Positions 1 to 8,107 are shown, numbered from the stretch's first letter. The stretch is DNA of 64,000 bases from Natrinema caseinilyticum (GCF_024227435.1 NZ_CP100445.1:3469369-3533368), one strand, 5' to 3'. Notes: generated from the letters alone by a model not told the origin. Translations and numbers: made by a program.

Positions 1-625
1 CCACCGTCTCGCCGTCGAGAACCGTCTCGATGTGGAGGACGCCGTGGGTCGCCGGATGGTGCGGGCCGATGTTCAGAAACATCGTATCCGACTCGTCGTC
101 GTGGTGGTCCGGCTGGATCGGATTCGCGTGTTCGGTGAGGGTGACGATCTGTGGTTTCTCCTGGTCGTACCCCCGTGAAAGCGGGTGCCCCTGCCACGTT
201 TCGGGCAAGAGGATTCGGCGCGGATCCGGGTGACCCTCGTAGTCGATGCCGACGAGGTCGAACGCCTCTCGCTCGTGCCAGTCTGCGGTTCGGAAGACCG
301 GTTCGGCGGTCTCGCTGACCGGGTCGTCGGTCGTCGTCGGGACGACGACCGAGACCTCCTGGGTCGGATCGGCGTATTTCTTGAGGTGGTAGATCGACTC
401 GTATCGGTCCGGGTACTCCTGGGCGGTCAGACAGGACAGGTGATCGAACCCGGCCTCGTCGCGGAGGTCGGTGAGAACGTCCTGTACGTCGTCCGGTCGG
501 ATAACGAACCCAGGGGCGTTCAGATGGTCGTCACGCGCGAGCGCACGGTCCCCGACCAGCGACTCGAGGTCGTCCTCCGTGACGTCTCTCGGCGGCCGTT
601 GTGATCGCTCGAGTCCCGTGCTCAT
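1..625 (-). CDS. nuoCD: NADH-quinone oxidoreductase subunit C/D fusion (NuoCD), N-terminal part only
   Basis: Read on the complement from ATG at 625; it stays open to the left window edge, so the 3' part is missing. The first ~170 residues are a NuoC (30-kDa subunit) domain ending in QGHPLSRGYD. Near residue 190 the NuoD (49-kDa) domain begins with MFLNIGPHHPATHGVLH, the family's quinone-site signature. Fusion of C and D is common in archaea. The protein belongs to the peripheral arm of a complex-I-like oxidoreductase on the cytoplasmic membrane face; haloarchaeal versions lack the NuoEFG input module, so the electron donor is uncertain. The start overlaps the nuoB stop in an ATGA arrangement, consistent with one nuoABCD transcript running leftwards. 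Identification is secure; total length cannot be seen. Confidence 0.95.
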   Translation of the reverse strand, partial: MSTGLERSQRPPRDVTEDDLESLVGDRALARDDHLNAPGFVIRPDDVQDVLTDLRDEAGFDHLSCLTAQEYPDRYESIYHLKKYADPTQEVSVVVPTTTDDPVSETAEPVFRTADWHEREAFDLVGIDYEGHPDPRRILLPETWQGHPLSRGYDQEKPQIVTLTEHANPIQPDHHDDESDTMFLNIGPHHPATHGVLHIETVLDGETV

Positions 626-1329
626 GGCGAATCAGCCCAGTTGTACCGCATGACGAGGTCGTCTTCGTCGATTTCGTCGGCGAGCTTCTGGACGAGTTCG
701 TCCTTCGGCAGATCGCCGAACTCCTCTAGTTCGTACGGTTTGACGACGACGGGGGACGACTCGCCGTTGCGGATCCGCTCTTGAAGTTTCATGATGCCGT
801 AGACGAGCGCCTCCGGCCGCGGCGGACAGCCGGGGACGTGGATGTCGATCGGGATGATCTCTTCGGCACCCTTGACGACGTTGTATCCCTCCTGGAAGGG
901 GCCGCCGGAGATAGTACACGATCCCATGCCGACGACGAACTTGGGTTCGGGCATCTGGTCGTAGACCCGCTTCATCCGCGGGCCGAATTTCGAGACGATC
1001 GTTCCCGGCACGATCATCACGTCGGCCTGTCGGGGCGAGGCTCGGGGTACGCCGGCCCCGAAACGGTCGAGATCGTGCTTGATCGCGTACGTGTGCATCA
1101 TCTCGATGCTGCAACACGCGATTCCGAATTGCAGCATGAACATCGAGTTGCCCCGGACCCAGTTCATGAACGTGTCGAACTTCGTGAGGATGAACGGGGT
1201 TGAGCCGAAGGCTTCCCGAAGCTTGGAGTTGAATCGGTCGTCGACCCCTTCTCCGATTCGCGAGTCCCGGGTGTCCGTTGACGGTGCGGTACTGCCGTGG
1301 ATCGATTGGCGAGGTTGGTCGCTACTCAT
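622..1329 (-). CDS. nuoB: NADH-quinone oxidoreductase subunit B (NuoB)
   Basis: A 235-residue protein of the NuoB/PSST family, which carries the N2 [4Fe-4S] cluster next to the quinone site. The cluster ligands are visible: the adjacent pair C72-C73 in ACCSIEMMHT, C138 in GMGSCTISGG and C168 in VPGCPPRPEAL. The N-terminal ~40 residues are a polar extension beyond the bacterial core. Both ends overlap neighbours by 4 nt (ATGA with nuoA upstream and nuoCD downstream), indicating translational coupling in a nuoA-B-CD operon. Peripheral subunit facing the cytoplasm. Very confident. Confidence 0.97.
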   Translation of the reverse strand: MSSDQPRQSIHGSTAPSTDTRDSRIGEGVDDRFNSKLREAFGSTPFILTKFDTFMNWVRGNSMFMLQFGIACCSIEMMHTYAIKHDLDRFGAGVPRASPRQADVMIVPGTIVSKFGPRMKRVYDQMPEPKFVVGMGSCTISGGPFQEGYNVVKGAEEIIPIDIHVPGCPPRPEALVYGIMKLQERIRNGESSPVVVKPYELEEFGDLPKDELVQKLADEIDEDDLVMRYNWADSP

Positions 1330-1730
1330 AGTCTTTCAGTCTCCAGTTGGCGGGGTGTCCGTGCCCACTGCACCGCGCCGTTGCGCCACGCCCACGCGAG
1401 GCCGACGAGCAGGATGGCGACGAACAACAACATCGGCCCGAGTGCGCGGATGAGCGGGATATCCGCAGCGAGCGCATCCCGATACACGACCGCCCACGGG
1501 AACAACAGGACGGTCTCGATATCGAAAACGACGAACAGAAGCGCAACCATGTAGTACTGGATGTTAAACCGGATGCGCGTCCCGCCGGTCGGAATTTCGC
1601 CACTCTCGTAGGTGGCACGTTTGCTCGTTTCGGGCACGGTGGGCCGCAGGAGGTACGATACCGCCATCATACTGAGCGGTATCAACATCCCGACGAGCGC
1701 CAGCGCCCCGATGGCGATCCAATCATTCAT
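1326..1730 (-). CDS. nuoA: NADH-quinone oxidoreductase subunit A (NuoA/NdhC)
   Basis: A small hydrophobic subunit, 134 residues from the chosen start MNDWIAIGALALVGMLIP. Three membrane segments are evident (about residues 5-27, 62-84 and 95-117). The loop after the first contains YESGEIPTGGTRIRFNIQYY, the conserved acidic NuoA/NdhC loop (E-x-G region). The reading frame is open upstream to 1793, adding 21 polar residues not typical of the family, so the internal ATG at 1730 is preferred; an intermediate ATG at 1766 is also possible. First gene of the leftward nuo operon, overlapping nuoB by 4 nt. Confidence 0.93.
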   Translation of the reverse strand: MNDWIAIGALALVGMLIPLSMMAVSYLLRPTVPETSKRATYESGEIPTGGTRIRFNIQYYMVALLFVVFDIETVLLFPWAVVYRDALAADIPLIRALGPMLLFVAILLVGLAWAWRNGAVQWARTPRQLETERL

Positions 1731-2037
1731 CTCGGTAACGTTCGAGGCTTCAAACCGCACACACATAAGGGTTGATTCTTCATTTTTCGGCAAATCACGG
1801 GCCGTGCGGCGATTTCAGCGGTGAACAACTCGTATGAATAATCGCCTTAAATTACGGATCGTTGTGTGGTCGACAACCGGGCCGGTAATATGGTATTATC
1901 GTCGGTCACGTTCGACCACTCCTCGGCGAGTGGACGGCTGTCCGAGTCGGGAATCTCGCTGCTATCGAATCGTAGTGGCTACGCTGTGATGCCGATCCGC
2001 GATACCGAACGTCTTCCCCCGAAAAGCCTCGAGCGGA

Positions 2038-2673
2038 TCAGTCTCGGTCCCTGAACGAGGGCGTGCCGTGGTCGTGTAACTCTCGAGAAACCGTTCCGAC
2101 GCCCTCTCGGAGGTCGTCGTGGTACCCGACCAGTCGCTCGCGAACCGTGTCGTGTCGCCGGGCGAGAATCTGAGCGGCCGAGAGCGCGGCGTTGAACGAC
2201 TTGCCGGCGTCGACTGCGACGAGGGGCGCACCCGTGGGCATCCCGATGACGCTGTCGATCGATTTCTCCTGGACGGGAACGCCGATGACCGGTAACGGGT
2301 ACGCGATCGACGCGGTCATGTTCGGCAGATCCGCGGACTTGCCGCCGGCCCCGGCGATGAGAACCTCGAGACCCCGATCTTCGGCGGTTTCGGCGTAAGC
2401 GGTCATTAAGTCGGGCGTGCGATGAGCGGAGGTCACGTAGGTTTCGAACGTGAACCGTTCGTCCGGTGGATTCCGGTAGTCCGTTTGCTCGGCGAAGCCG
2501 AGTTCGTCGACGAAGGCGTCGTACGCACCCCGGCGCTTCCCGCCGGTCATCATCGTCTCGAGGTCGGAGTCGCTTCCCATCACGATGCCCACGTCGGGGG
2601 TTTGACCGTCCGGACGGTCCAGGGCCGCTTCGTCGTGCAGTCGATCGATCAGATCGGAGACGCTGTCGGACAT
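2038..2673 (-). CDS. purE: N5-carboxyaminoimidazole ribonucleotide mutase (PurE)
   Basis: A 211-residue class I PurE, converting N5-CAIR to CAIR in de novo purine synthesis. Visible signatures are GIVMGSDSDLETM near residue 30, the catalytic-loop motif SAHRTPD at residues 82-88, and GAGGKSADLPNMTAS followed by PLPVIGVPV. Compared with bacterial PurE (~165 residues) it has an N-terminal extension of ~25 residues and an insertion of ~20 residues between SDSD and SAHRTP. It lies 25 nt downstream of purK on the same strand, the expected partner that makes N5-CAIR. A TATA-like AATTAAAG overlaps the purK stop, so purE may also have its own promoter. Confidence 0.96.
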   Translation of the reverse strand: MSDSVSDLIDRLHDEAALDRPDGQTPDVGIVMGSDSDLETMMTGGKRRGAYDAFVDELGFAEQTDYRNPPDERFTFETYVTSAHRTPDLMTAYAETAEDRGLEVLIAGAGGKSADLPNMTASIAYPLPVIGVPVQEKSIDSVIGMPTGAPLVAVDAGKSFNAALSAAQILARRHDTVRERLVGYHDDLREGVGTVSRELHDHGTPSFRDRD

Positions 2674-2698
2674 GGCCGTAGTTCCTCGGCCCGACCCT

Positions 2699-3913
2699 TT
2701 AATTTGCTCTGAACGTGACGCGCTCCTCGAGGTCCTGGGCGGTTTTCAGGAGGTCGTCGACGGACGCGTCCTCCTCGCGGCCCGAAAGCGTCACGTGTCC
2801 CATCTTCCGCAGGGGACGGGACTGATGCTTTCCGTACCAGTGGAGGCTCGCGCCGGGAGTCTCGAGAATCTGATCGACGTCTTCGAGTGCCGCGGGTCGG
2901 TCTTCGTCCACGTCGCTGAGCAGGTTCATCGTGACCGTCGGCGACCGGAGGTCCGTCGACCCGAGCGGCCAGCCGAGGACGGCGCGGACGTGCTGTTCGA
3001 ACTGTGAACTCTGCGCGCCTTCGATCGTCCAGTGGCCGGAGTTGTGCGGCCGGGGTGCGATCTCGTTGAGCAGAATCTCTCCCTCCCCTCGCGGGCGCTG
3101 CCCGCTCGCGTCGTCCGAGGCGCGTGGCGCCTCGCGCGTTTCGAACAATTCGATCCCGTAGACGCCGCGGCCGTCCATCACCTCGAGTACGTCACGTGCG
3201 ACCGCGTGAGCGCGCTCGGTGACGGCATCGGACGAGCGGGCGGGGACGATCGTCTCCCGGAGGATCTCCGCTTCGTGGACGTTCTCGCCGAGCGGGAACG
3301 TCGCGATCTCGTCGTCACCCTTGACTGCGATCACCGACACTTCGCGCGCGAAGTCGACGAACGACTCGACCATCGCGGGGCCGGCGACGGACTCGAGGGC
3401 GTCCGCTGCGTCGGCTTTCGATTCGACCGGGACGTTCCCGCGTCCGTCGTAGCCGCCGGTCCGAGCCTTGAGCATCACCGGCGCGCCGTAGTCGTCGATC
3501 GCGTCGCGAACGTCCGCTGCGTCTGTGACCTCGCGAAACGGTGGAACCGGTACGCCGGCGTCGCGCAACTGCCGTTTCTGGACGAGTTTATCGTGGATCG
3601 TCTGCAGCGTCGACGGCTTCGGGTGGACGGGGGTTCCGGTCTCCTCGCCGATCCGTTCCAACACGTCCTGATCCGCCAGTTCGATTTCGAACGTGAGGAC
3701 GTCGGCGCGTCCGGCGAGGTCGCGAATTCCCGACTCGTCGTCGAATTCGGCGACGATCTGGTCGCGGGCGACCAGTGCCGCGGGACAGTCCGGAGTCGGA
3801 TCGAGGACGACAACCTCGACGCCGAGCGGCGCGGCCGCCTCGGCGAGCATTCGTCCGAGTTGTCCCCCACCGACTACCCCGATGGTCGGTCCCGGCGTCC
3901 GTAGCGTCGTCAT
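2699..3913 (-). CDS. purK: N5-carboxyaminoimidazole ribonucleotide synthase (PurK)
   Basis: An ATP-grasp enzyme that carboxylates AIR with bicarbonate and ATP to give N5-CAIR. The N-terminal dinucleotide-like motif IGVVGGGQLGRMLAEAA is the PurK hallmark. The central ATP-grasp part contains PVMLKARTGGYDGRGN, and the end of the catalytic domain reads EILLNEIAPRPHNSGHWTIEG. About 404 residues from ATG 3913. The frame is open to a GTG at 3934, but a TATA-like element sits 28 nt before 3913, so a leaderless message starting at 3913 fits haloarchaeal practice better. An acidic low-complexity insert (about residues 275-290, REAPRASDDASGQRPRGEGE) lies before the conserved NEIAPRPHN motif. Forms an operon with purE. 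Confidence 0.95.
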   Translation of the reverse strand: MTTLRTPGPTIGVVGGGQLGRMLAEAAAPLGVEVVVLDPTPDCPAALVARDQIVAEFDDESGIRDLAGRADVLTFEIELADQDVLERIGEETGTPVHPKPSTLQTIHDKLVQKRQLRDAGVPVPPFREVTDAADVRDAIDDYGAPVMLKARTGGYDGRGNVPVESKADAADALESVAGPAMVESFVDFAREVSVIAVKGDDEIATFPLGENVHEAEILRETIVPARSSDAVTERAHAVARDVLEVMDGRGVYGIELFETREAPRASDDASGQRPRGEGEILLNEIAPRPHNSGHWTIEGAQSSQFEQHVRAVLGWPLGSTDLRSPTVTMNLLSDVDEDRPAALEDVDQILETPGASLHWYGKHQSRPLRKMGHVTLSGREEDASVDDLLKTAQDLEERVTFRAN

Positions 3914-3937
3914 TGCGCGCTGGTTGACGGCCACCGC

Positions 3938-3947
3938 GCTTAAGAAT
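3938..3947 (-). promoter_or_regulatory. TATA-like box of purK
   Basis: On the complement the sequence reads TTCTTAAG, centred 28 nt upstream of ATG 3913. That spacing is typical of haloarchaeal leaderless promoters and is the reason 3913 is chosen over the GTG at 3934. Confidence 0.55.
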
Positions 3948-4173
3948 TCTCAAATAGACCGCCGGAGAGTCGTTCGCGTGGTGGCCGGCGGAACGCGTAT
4001 TCGTCCGTCGGCGGCGGACCGTCCGATCGCCTCTGGATCGTGGTTTCTCCCTCGAGCGCCGATCTGTGCCGGCCTCTTCGAACGTGTTCCGACGCGCATC
4101 CAGGCCGTCTCCGATCGGCGGCCGTTCTTCGTATAAAAGTCTTCAGGAAGAATACCTCCCTCGGAAAGTGAGT

Positions 4174-4184
4174 GGTATTACATA
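4174..4184 (+). promoter_or_regulatory. TATA-like box of the DUF4097-type lipoprotein gene
   Basis: GGTATTACATA lies about 33 nt before ATG 4212 in an AT-rich patch of an otherwise GC-rich spacer. It supports starting at 4212 rather than at the in-frame upstream ATG at 4191. Confidence 0.5.
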
Positions 4185-4211
4185 TCCGGATTGCACCACA
4201 TTGTCACGGGT

Positions 4212-5039
4212 ATGGAAAGCGACATTTCGCGTCGTGGGCTCCTTGGCGGGGGAAGCATGGGTCTGCTCGGTTCGCTCGCCGGTTGTCTCGCGACCGGCAG
4301 AGGACAAACGGAAACCGTGACGGAAACGTACGAAATCGACGCTCTCGAGTCGCTCTCGCTCGCCGCCGAGAACGGCTCCGTTACCGTCGAGGGGAATCGG
4401 GGGGACGTAATCGAGGTTCGCGGTCACAAAGCCGCCCCCACCGAAGAGTCCCTCGAGTCCCTGGAGATCGGATCGACCCAGAACGACGGCCATCTAACGG
4501 TCGAAACGCGGTGGGAGAATACGCCGTTCCTGTTCGGTCCCGATCCCAAACTGGATCTCGAGGTGACGGTTCCAGACGGAATCCGACTGGCAGGCGCGGA
4601 GACGACCAACGGCGACGTCGAAGTTCGCGACGTGAGAGGCGAACTGGTCGCCGACACGACGAACGGTCGAATCGACGTCGAGGGCGTCGACGGGCCGCTG
4701 GTCGCCGATACGACGAACGGATCGGTCCACGCGGCAGGCGTCAGCGGTGACCTGCGCGCGGAGACGACGAACGGAAACGTCGACGTTTCCCTCCTCGCAG
4801 ATGGCGGCGATCTGAACGCCGAGAGCACCAACGGAAACATTTCGGTCGAAGCGCCCGCGTCGCTCGACGCGTCCCTGAGCGCCGAGACGACGAACGGCGA
4901 TATTTCGATCGACGGATTCGGGAACGCGGACGTCTCGAGTCGGGGATCGGTCGAAGTGACACTCGGCGACGGAACGAGGCGGATTCGTCTCGACACCACC
5001 AACGGCGAGATATCGATTCGAAGCGTCGAAGATACGTAG
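4212..5039 (+). CDS. Tat-exported lipoprotein with DUF4097-type repeat domain
   Basis: A 275-residue protein from ATG 4212. The N-terminus has a twin-arginine motif followed by a hydrophobic stretch and a lipobox-like end (SRRGLLGG...LAGC, Cys 25), so it is probably exported folded and lipid-anchored. The mature part is a beta-rich repeat of the DUF4097 type (also called adhesin/YvlB-like): the tetrapeptide TTNG or STNG recurs about eight times at ~20-residue intervals, each followed by a short beta-strand (for example TTNGDVEVRDV, TTNGRIDVEGV, TTNGNVDVSLL). This suggests a solenoid or sandwich; no catalytic residues are apparent. The function of this family is not established. Single gene with its own promoter. 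Confidence 0.8.
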   Translation: MESDISRRGLLGGGSMGLLGSLAGCLATGRGQTETVTETYEIDALESLSLAAENGSVTVEGNRGDVIEVRGHKAAPTEESLESLEIGSTQNDGHLTVETRWENTPFLFGPDPKLDLEVTVPDGIRLAGAETTNGDVEVRDVRGELVADTTNGRIDVEGVDGPLVADTTNGSVHAAGVSGDLRAETTNGNVDVSLLADGGDLNAESTNGNISVEAPASLDASLSAETTNGDISIDGFGNADVSSRGSVEVTLGDGTRRIRLDTTNGEISIRSVEDT

Positions 5040-5210
5040 CCCCGCGCTGACGTCGATAGAGCGCACCGATAGTTCGACACTCGGGGGTCCCGCCAACCGA
5101 CACTCGAGGGTTCTATTCTATTAAGCTACGCGCGGGCACGAGTACGTGCGCCGTGCGTGTCGTGCATCGTTCATCGACTCGCCACCGCGCGGTGACCGGA
5201 GAACGGTACC

Positions 5211-5218
5211 TCTTTTAC
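5211..5218 (+). promoter_or_regulatory. TATA-like box of ribH
   Basis: TCTTTTAC lies 26-27 nt before ATG 5241 and fits a leaderless ribH message. Confidence 0.45.
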
Positions 5219-5240
5219 CTGCCCACACCACCGCTCGCCT

Positions 5241-5690
5241 ATGACCACGCTCGGACTGGTGGTCGCGGAGTTCAACCGGCCGATCACCGAGCAGATGGAA
5301 CGAGACGCACTCGAGGCGGCCACCGCCGCCGGCGCCGAGGTGTACGAGACGGTTCACGTCCCTGGGGTCTACGACGCGCCGCTGGCGGCCGACCGACTCG
5401 CTCGCCTCGACGACGTCGACGCCGTCGCGGTCGTCGGCACCGTCATCACCGGTGATACGGATCACGACCAGGTGATCACCGACGCCACGGCACAGCGCCT
5501 CTCCGACGTGAGTCTCGAGCGCGACACGCCCGTGACGCTCGGTGTGACGGGTCCCGGCATGTCCGCCGCGGAAGCGCGCGAACGCGTCGAGAACGCGGCG
5601 AAAGCCGTCGACGGCGCGCTCGACCTCGTTGCCGAACTTCCAGACCCCGGTCTCGATACCGATACCGATACCGATACCGATTCACAATGA
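5241..5690 (+). CDS. ribH: 6,7-dimethyl-8-ribityllumazine synthase (RibH)
   Basis: A 149-residue lumazine synthase, which condenses 5-amino-6-ribitylaminouracil with 3,4-dihydroxybutanone phosphate in riboflavin synthesis. Family motifs are LVVAEFNRPITEQM at the N-terminus, the substrate-binding HVPGVYDAPLA, and GTVITGDTDHDQV, which carries the catalytic His. The fold normally ends near residue 137. Here the C-terminus carries an extra aspartate-threonine tail encoded by a perfect 6-bp tandem repeat (5655-5682). The stop overlaps the following aminotransferase start (ATGA), so the two are probably co-transcribed although no direct pathway link is obvious. Confidence 0.94.
   Translation: MTTLGLVVAEFNRPITEQMERDALEAATAAGAEVYETVHVPGVYDAPLAADRLARLDDVDAVAVVGTVITGDTDHDQVITDATAQRLSDVSLERDTPVTLGVTGPGMSAAEARERVENAAKAVDGALDLVAELPDPGLDTDTDTDTDSQ
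5655..5682 (+). repeat. Hexanucleotide tandem repeat (GATACC) at the 3' end of ribH
   Basis: Four perfect GATACC copies plus a partial fifth, encoding alternating Asp-Thr at the RibH C-terminus. The 6-bp unit keeps frame, so copy-number change would alter only tail length. Confidence 0.85.
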
Positions 5691-6832
5691 CGATGGAATT
5701 CACCGACCGCGTTAGCCGAGTCGAACCGTCCGCAACCCTCGCCATCTCCGCGCTCGCCACCGAACTCGAGGCGGAAGGCGCCGACGTCGTCGACCTGAGC
5801 GTCGGCGAGCCCGACTTTCCCACGCCCGAGAATATCGTCCAGGCGGGCAAGGACGCGATGGACGCCGGCCACACGGGGTATACGACCTCCGCCGGGATCC
5901 TCGAGTTGCGCGAGGCGATCGCCGACAAATTGGCCGACGACGGCTTAGATTACGGCCCGGAGAACGTCATCGTCACGCCCGGCGCGAAGCAGGCGCTGTA
6001 CGAAATCGTGCAGGCGCTCATCCAGGACGGCGACGAGGTCGTCCTCCTCGACCCCGCGTGGGTCTCCTACGAGGCGATGGTCAAAATGGCCGGCGGCGAC
6101 CTCTCGAGGGTCGACCTCTCACCTTCCGACTTCCAACTCGAGCCCGCGCTCGACGACCTCGCGGCCGCCGTCTCCGACGAGACCGAACTGCTGATCGTCA
6201 ACTCCCCGTCGAACCCGACGGGCGCGGTCTACTCCGACGCCGCGCTCGAGGGCGTCCGTGACCTGGCCGTCGAACACGACATCACCGTCATCTCGGACGA
6301 AATCTACAAGGAGATCACCTACGGGGTCGAACCGACGAGCCTCGGCACGCTCGAGGGAATGGCAGACCGCACCGTCACCGTCAACGGCTTTTCGAAAGCC
6401 TACTCGATGACCGGCTGGCGACTCGGCTACTTCGCCGGCCCCGAAGCGCTGGTCGATCAGGCGGGGAAACTCCACAGCCACTCCGTCTCGTCCGCCGTCA
6501 ACTTCGTCCAGCACGCCGGCCTCGAGGCGCTCGAGACGGAGACGGCGGTCGCGGAAATGGTCGACGCGTTCGAACAGCGCCGCGACCTCGTCGTCGATTT
6601 GCTCTCCGACCACGGCGTCGACGTCGCCGTCCCCGAGGGTGCGTTCTACATGATGCTTCCCGTCGACGACGACGATCAGGCCTGGTGCGAGGGCGCGATC
6701 GAGGACGCTCACGTCGCCACCGTTCCCGGCAGCGCGTTCGGAACGCCCGGATACGCTCGCATTTCGTATGCAGCGAGCGAAGAACGGCTCGAGGAAGGGC
6801 TCGAACGGCTCGCCGACGAAGGATACCTGTAG
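5687..6832 (+). CDS. PLP-dependent class I/II aminotransferase (aspartate-aminotransferase-like)
   Basis: A 381-residue fold-type I aminotransferase. Visible signatures: SVGEPDFPTPENI near the N-terminus, YTTSAGILELREAIADKL, GAKQALYEI (phosphate-binding region), SPSNPTGAVYS, ISDEIYKEITYG (the Asp contacts the PLP pyridine nitrogen, the Tyr the 3'-OH), and NGFSKAYSMTGWRLGYFAGP with the Schiff-base Lys. The C-terminal substrate-binding Arg is likely in GYARISYAAS. The set is typical of aspartate/prephenate-type aminotransferases, but substrate cannot be fixed from sequence. The start overlaps the ribH stop; an alternative start two codons on (MEFTDRVSRV) is possible. Confidence 0.92.
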   Translation: MTMEFTDRVSRVEPSATLAISALATELEAEGADVVDLSVGEPDFPTPENIVQAGKDAMDAGHTGYTTSAGILELREAIADKLADDGLDYGPENVIVTPGAKQALYEIVQALIQDGDEVVLLDPAWVSYEAMVKMAGGDLSRVDLSPSDFQLEPALDDLAAAVSDETELLIVNSPSNPTGAVYSDAALEGVRDLAVEHDITVISDEIYKEITYGVEPTSLGTLEGMADRTVTVNGFSKAYSMTGWRLGYFAGPEALVDQAGKLHSHSVSSAVNFVQHAGLEALETETAVAEMVDAFEQRRDLVVDLLSDHGVDVAVPEGAFYMMLPVDDDDQAWCEGAIEDAHVATVPGSAFGTPGYARISYAASEERLEEGLERLADEGYL

Positions 6833-6954
6833 TCGGGTTCACCGGTTACCGATTTGTGACACCGGTACCGCCATTTGCGCCGATTCGGCTCCCGGCCTGT
6901 CGGTTTCCGTGTGATCGCCCTCGAGCCGCTGCTGTGATCGCGGTCGGCCTCGAG

Positions 6955-6962
6955 TTTATATA
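6955..6962 (+). promoter_or_regulatory. TATA box of the HNH/zinc-finger gene
   Basis: TTTATATA is centred 27 nt upstream of ATG 6985, among the best matches in the window to a haloarchaeal leaderless promoter. Confidence 0.65.
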
Positions 6963-6984
6963 GGAATGCGGGACCAACTCGGTC

Positions 6985-7734
6985 ATGGACTGCCCGACGT
7001 GCGGGAAATCGCTGGCGTGCCGGCGAGGAATGCGTCAGCACCATACGAAAGTTCACGGCGAGCCCCTTCCGAATCGGACCTGTTGCGGCTGTGGGATCGA
7101 TTTCTACGATCCGAAGGCTCGACGAGAGTACTGCGATGATTGTAACCCGAACGGGGGAGAAAACAACGGTAACTGGAAGGACGCGACGGAAACGTCGAAG
7201 TGTCGTTCCTGCGGGTCGACGTTTTCGTTCTACCCCTCCTCGAAGGACGGTGTCTACTGCGCGGACTGCGTCGAGGCGGCTGACGGGTTGCTTCCCGACA
7301 ATCCATCGACGAAGGGAGAACGCGTGACGGTCGGCTGCCGATCGTGTGGCAGTGATCTCGAGGTTCGTCCGGCGCGACTCGACGAGCAGAAACGAGGGTT
7401 CTTTTGCGACCTCGAGTGTTACGGCGAGTGGCTGTCGGAGAACGTCGTCGGTCCGGACCACCATCAGTGGGAGGGTGGGCCGATCGAATACGGGCGAACC
7501 TGGTGGCGTATCAGACGGCGGGCCCTCGAGCGGGATCGGTACGAATGTCAACACTGCGGAAAAGGGAGAGCGGAACTCGAGCGTAATCCCGATGTGCATC
7601 ATTTGCAGCCCGTTCGCTCGTTCGAAAATCCGGAGGACGCACACACGATGACCAACGTCGTTTCCCTCTGTCGGAGCTGTCACCGCCGCGCAGAGGATGG
7701 CAGGATAAGCGTCTCACACGGCATCGAAAAGTAA
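6985..7734 (+). CDS. Multi-zinc-finger HNH endonuclease-like protein
   Basis: A 249-residue Cys-rich protein. It begins with a C2H2-like finger (CPTCGKSLACRRGMRQHH...H), then several CxxC pairs (CCGCG, YCDDC, CRSCGS, YCADC, CRSCGSD, FFCDLEC) forming probable zinc ribbons up to about residue 150. The C-terminal ~80 residues are an HNH module: WWRIRRRALERDRYECQHCG, then NPDVHHLQPV with the HH pair, and a closing CRSCHRR. HNH proteins are metal-dependent nucleases in mobile elements, restriction or repair; the target cannot be told here. It has its own strong TATA box and sits ~100 nt before a tRNA-Gln gene, a location favoured by mobile genes. Orphan gene with no toxin partner or methylase beside it. 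Confidence 0.85.
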   Translation: MDCPTCGKSLACRRGMRQHHTKVHGEPLPNRTCCGCGIDFYDPKARREYCDDCNPNGGENNGNWKDATETSKCRSCGSTFSFYPSSKDGVYCADCVEAADGLLPDNPSTKGERVTVGCRSCGSDLEVRPARLDEQKRGFFCDLECYGEWLSENVVGPDHHQWEGGPIEYGRTWWRIRRRALERDRYECQHCGKGRAELERNPDVHHLQPVRSFENPEDAHTMTNVVSLCRSCHRRAEDGRISVSHGIEK

Positions 7735-7830
7735 CACTATTGTGTGCCCGTTTCGTACCCGACAAATGCGTCCCGTGATAGCGAGCAGTTCGACAACTGC
7801 GCGGAATACGGGATGGCACAGACCGAGAGA

Positions 7831-7933
7831 AGTCCCGTGGTGTAGTGGCCAATCATCTGAGCCTTTGGACGTGCCCGGTTCAGTCCGTCACGGAAGTAAG
7901 CTCAGGACGGCAGTTCGAATCTGCCCGGGACTA
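7831..7933 (+). tRNA. tRNA-Gln(UUG) with a canonical intron
   Basis: A cloverleaf is visible once a 30-nt intron is removed. The acceptor AGTCCCG (7831-7837) pairs with CGGGACT (7926-7932) with discriminator A7933. The anticodon stem is TGAGC (7858-7862) with GCTCA (7900-7904). The anticodon loop is C-T-TTG-G-A with anticodon TTG at 7865-7867. The T arm is GGCAG-TTCGAAT-CTGCC. CCA is not encoded. The mature length is 73 nt. Introns in haloarchaeal tRNA-Gln(UUG) are known from Haloferax, at the same position after nucleotide 37. Confidence 0.93.
7869..7898 (+). other. tRNA-Gln intron with bulge-helix-bulge splice motif
   Basis: A 30-nt intron between positions 37 and 38. The bulge-helix-bulge can be drawn exactly: exon helix TGAGC/GCTCA, bulge TAA (7897-7899), 4-bp central helix CTTT/GAAG (7863-7866 with 7893-7896), bulge GGA (7867-7869), intron helix CGTG/CACG (7870-7873 with 7889-7892). 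Cutting after the second base of each bulge releases exactly 7869-7898, as expected for the archaeal tRNA splicing endonuclease. Confidence 0.88.
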
Positions 7934-8107
7934 TTGGTAATATTGTTACACTTTCCGCTCGCCGCCGCGTACGGTAAATCGGTTCAGTTGTAAGCTACCG
8001 ACCACTTTCCGCTAGAATGGACGGTGTTCATGCCGATATCCGACTCGAGAACGGCGACGTCTCCATGGCTCCTGTCAGAAAACTGACCGACGGCGAAAAG
8101 TTCTCAA

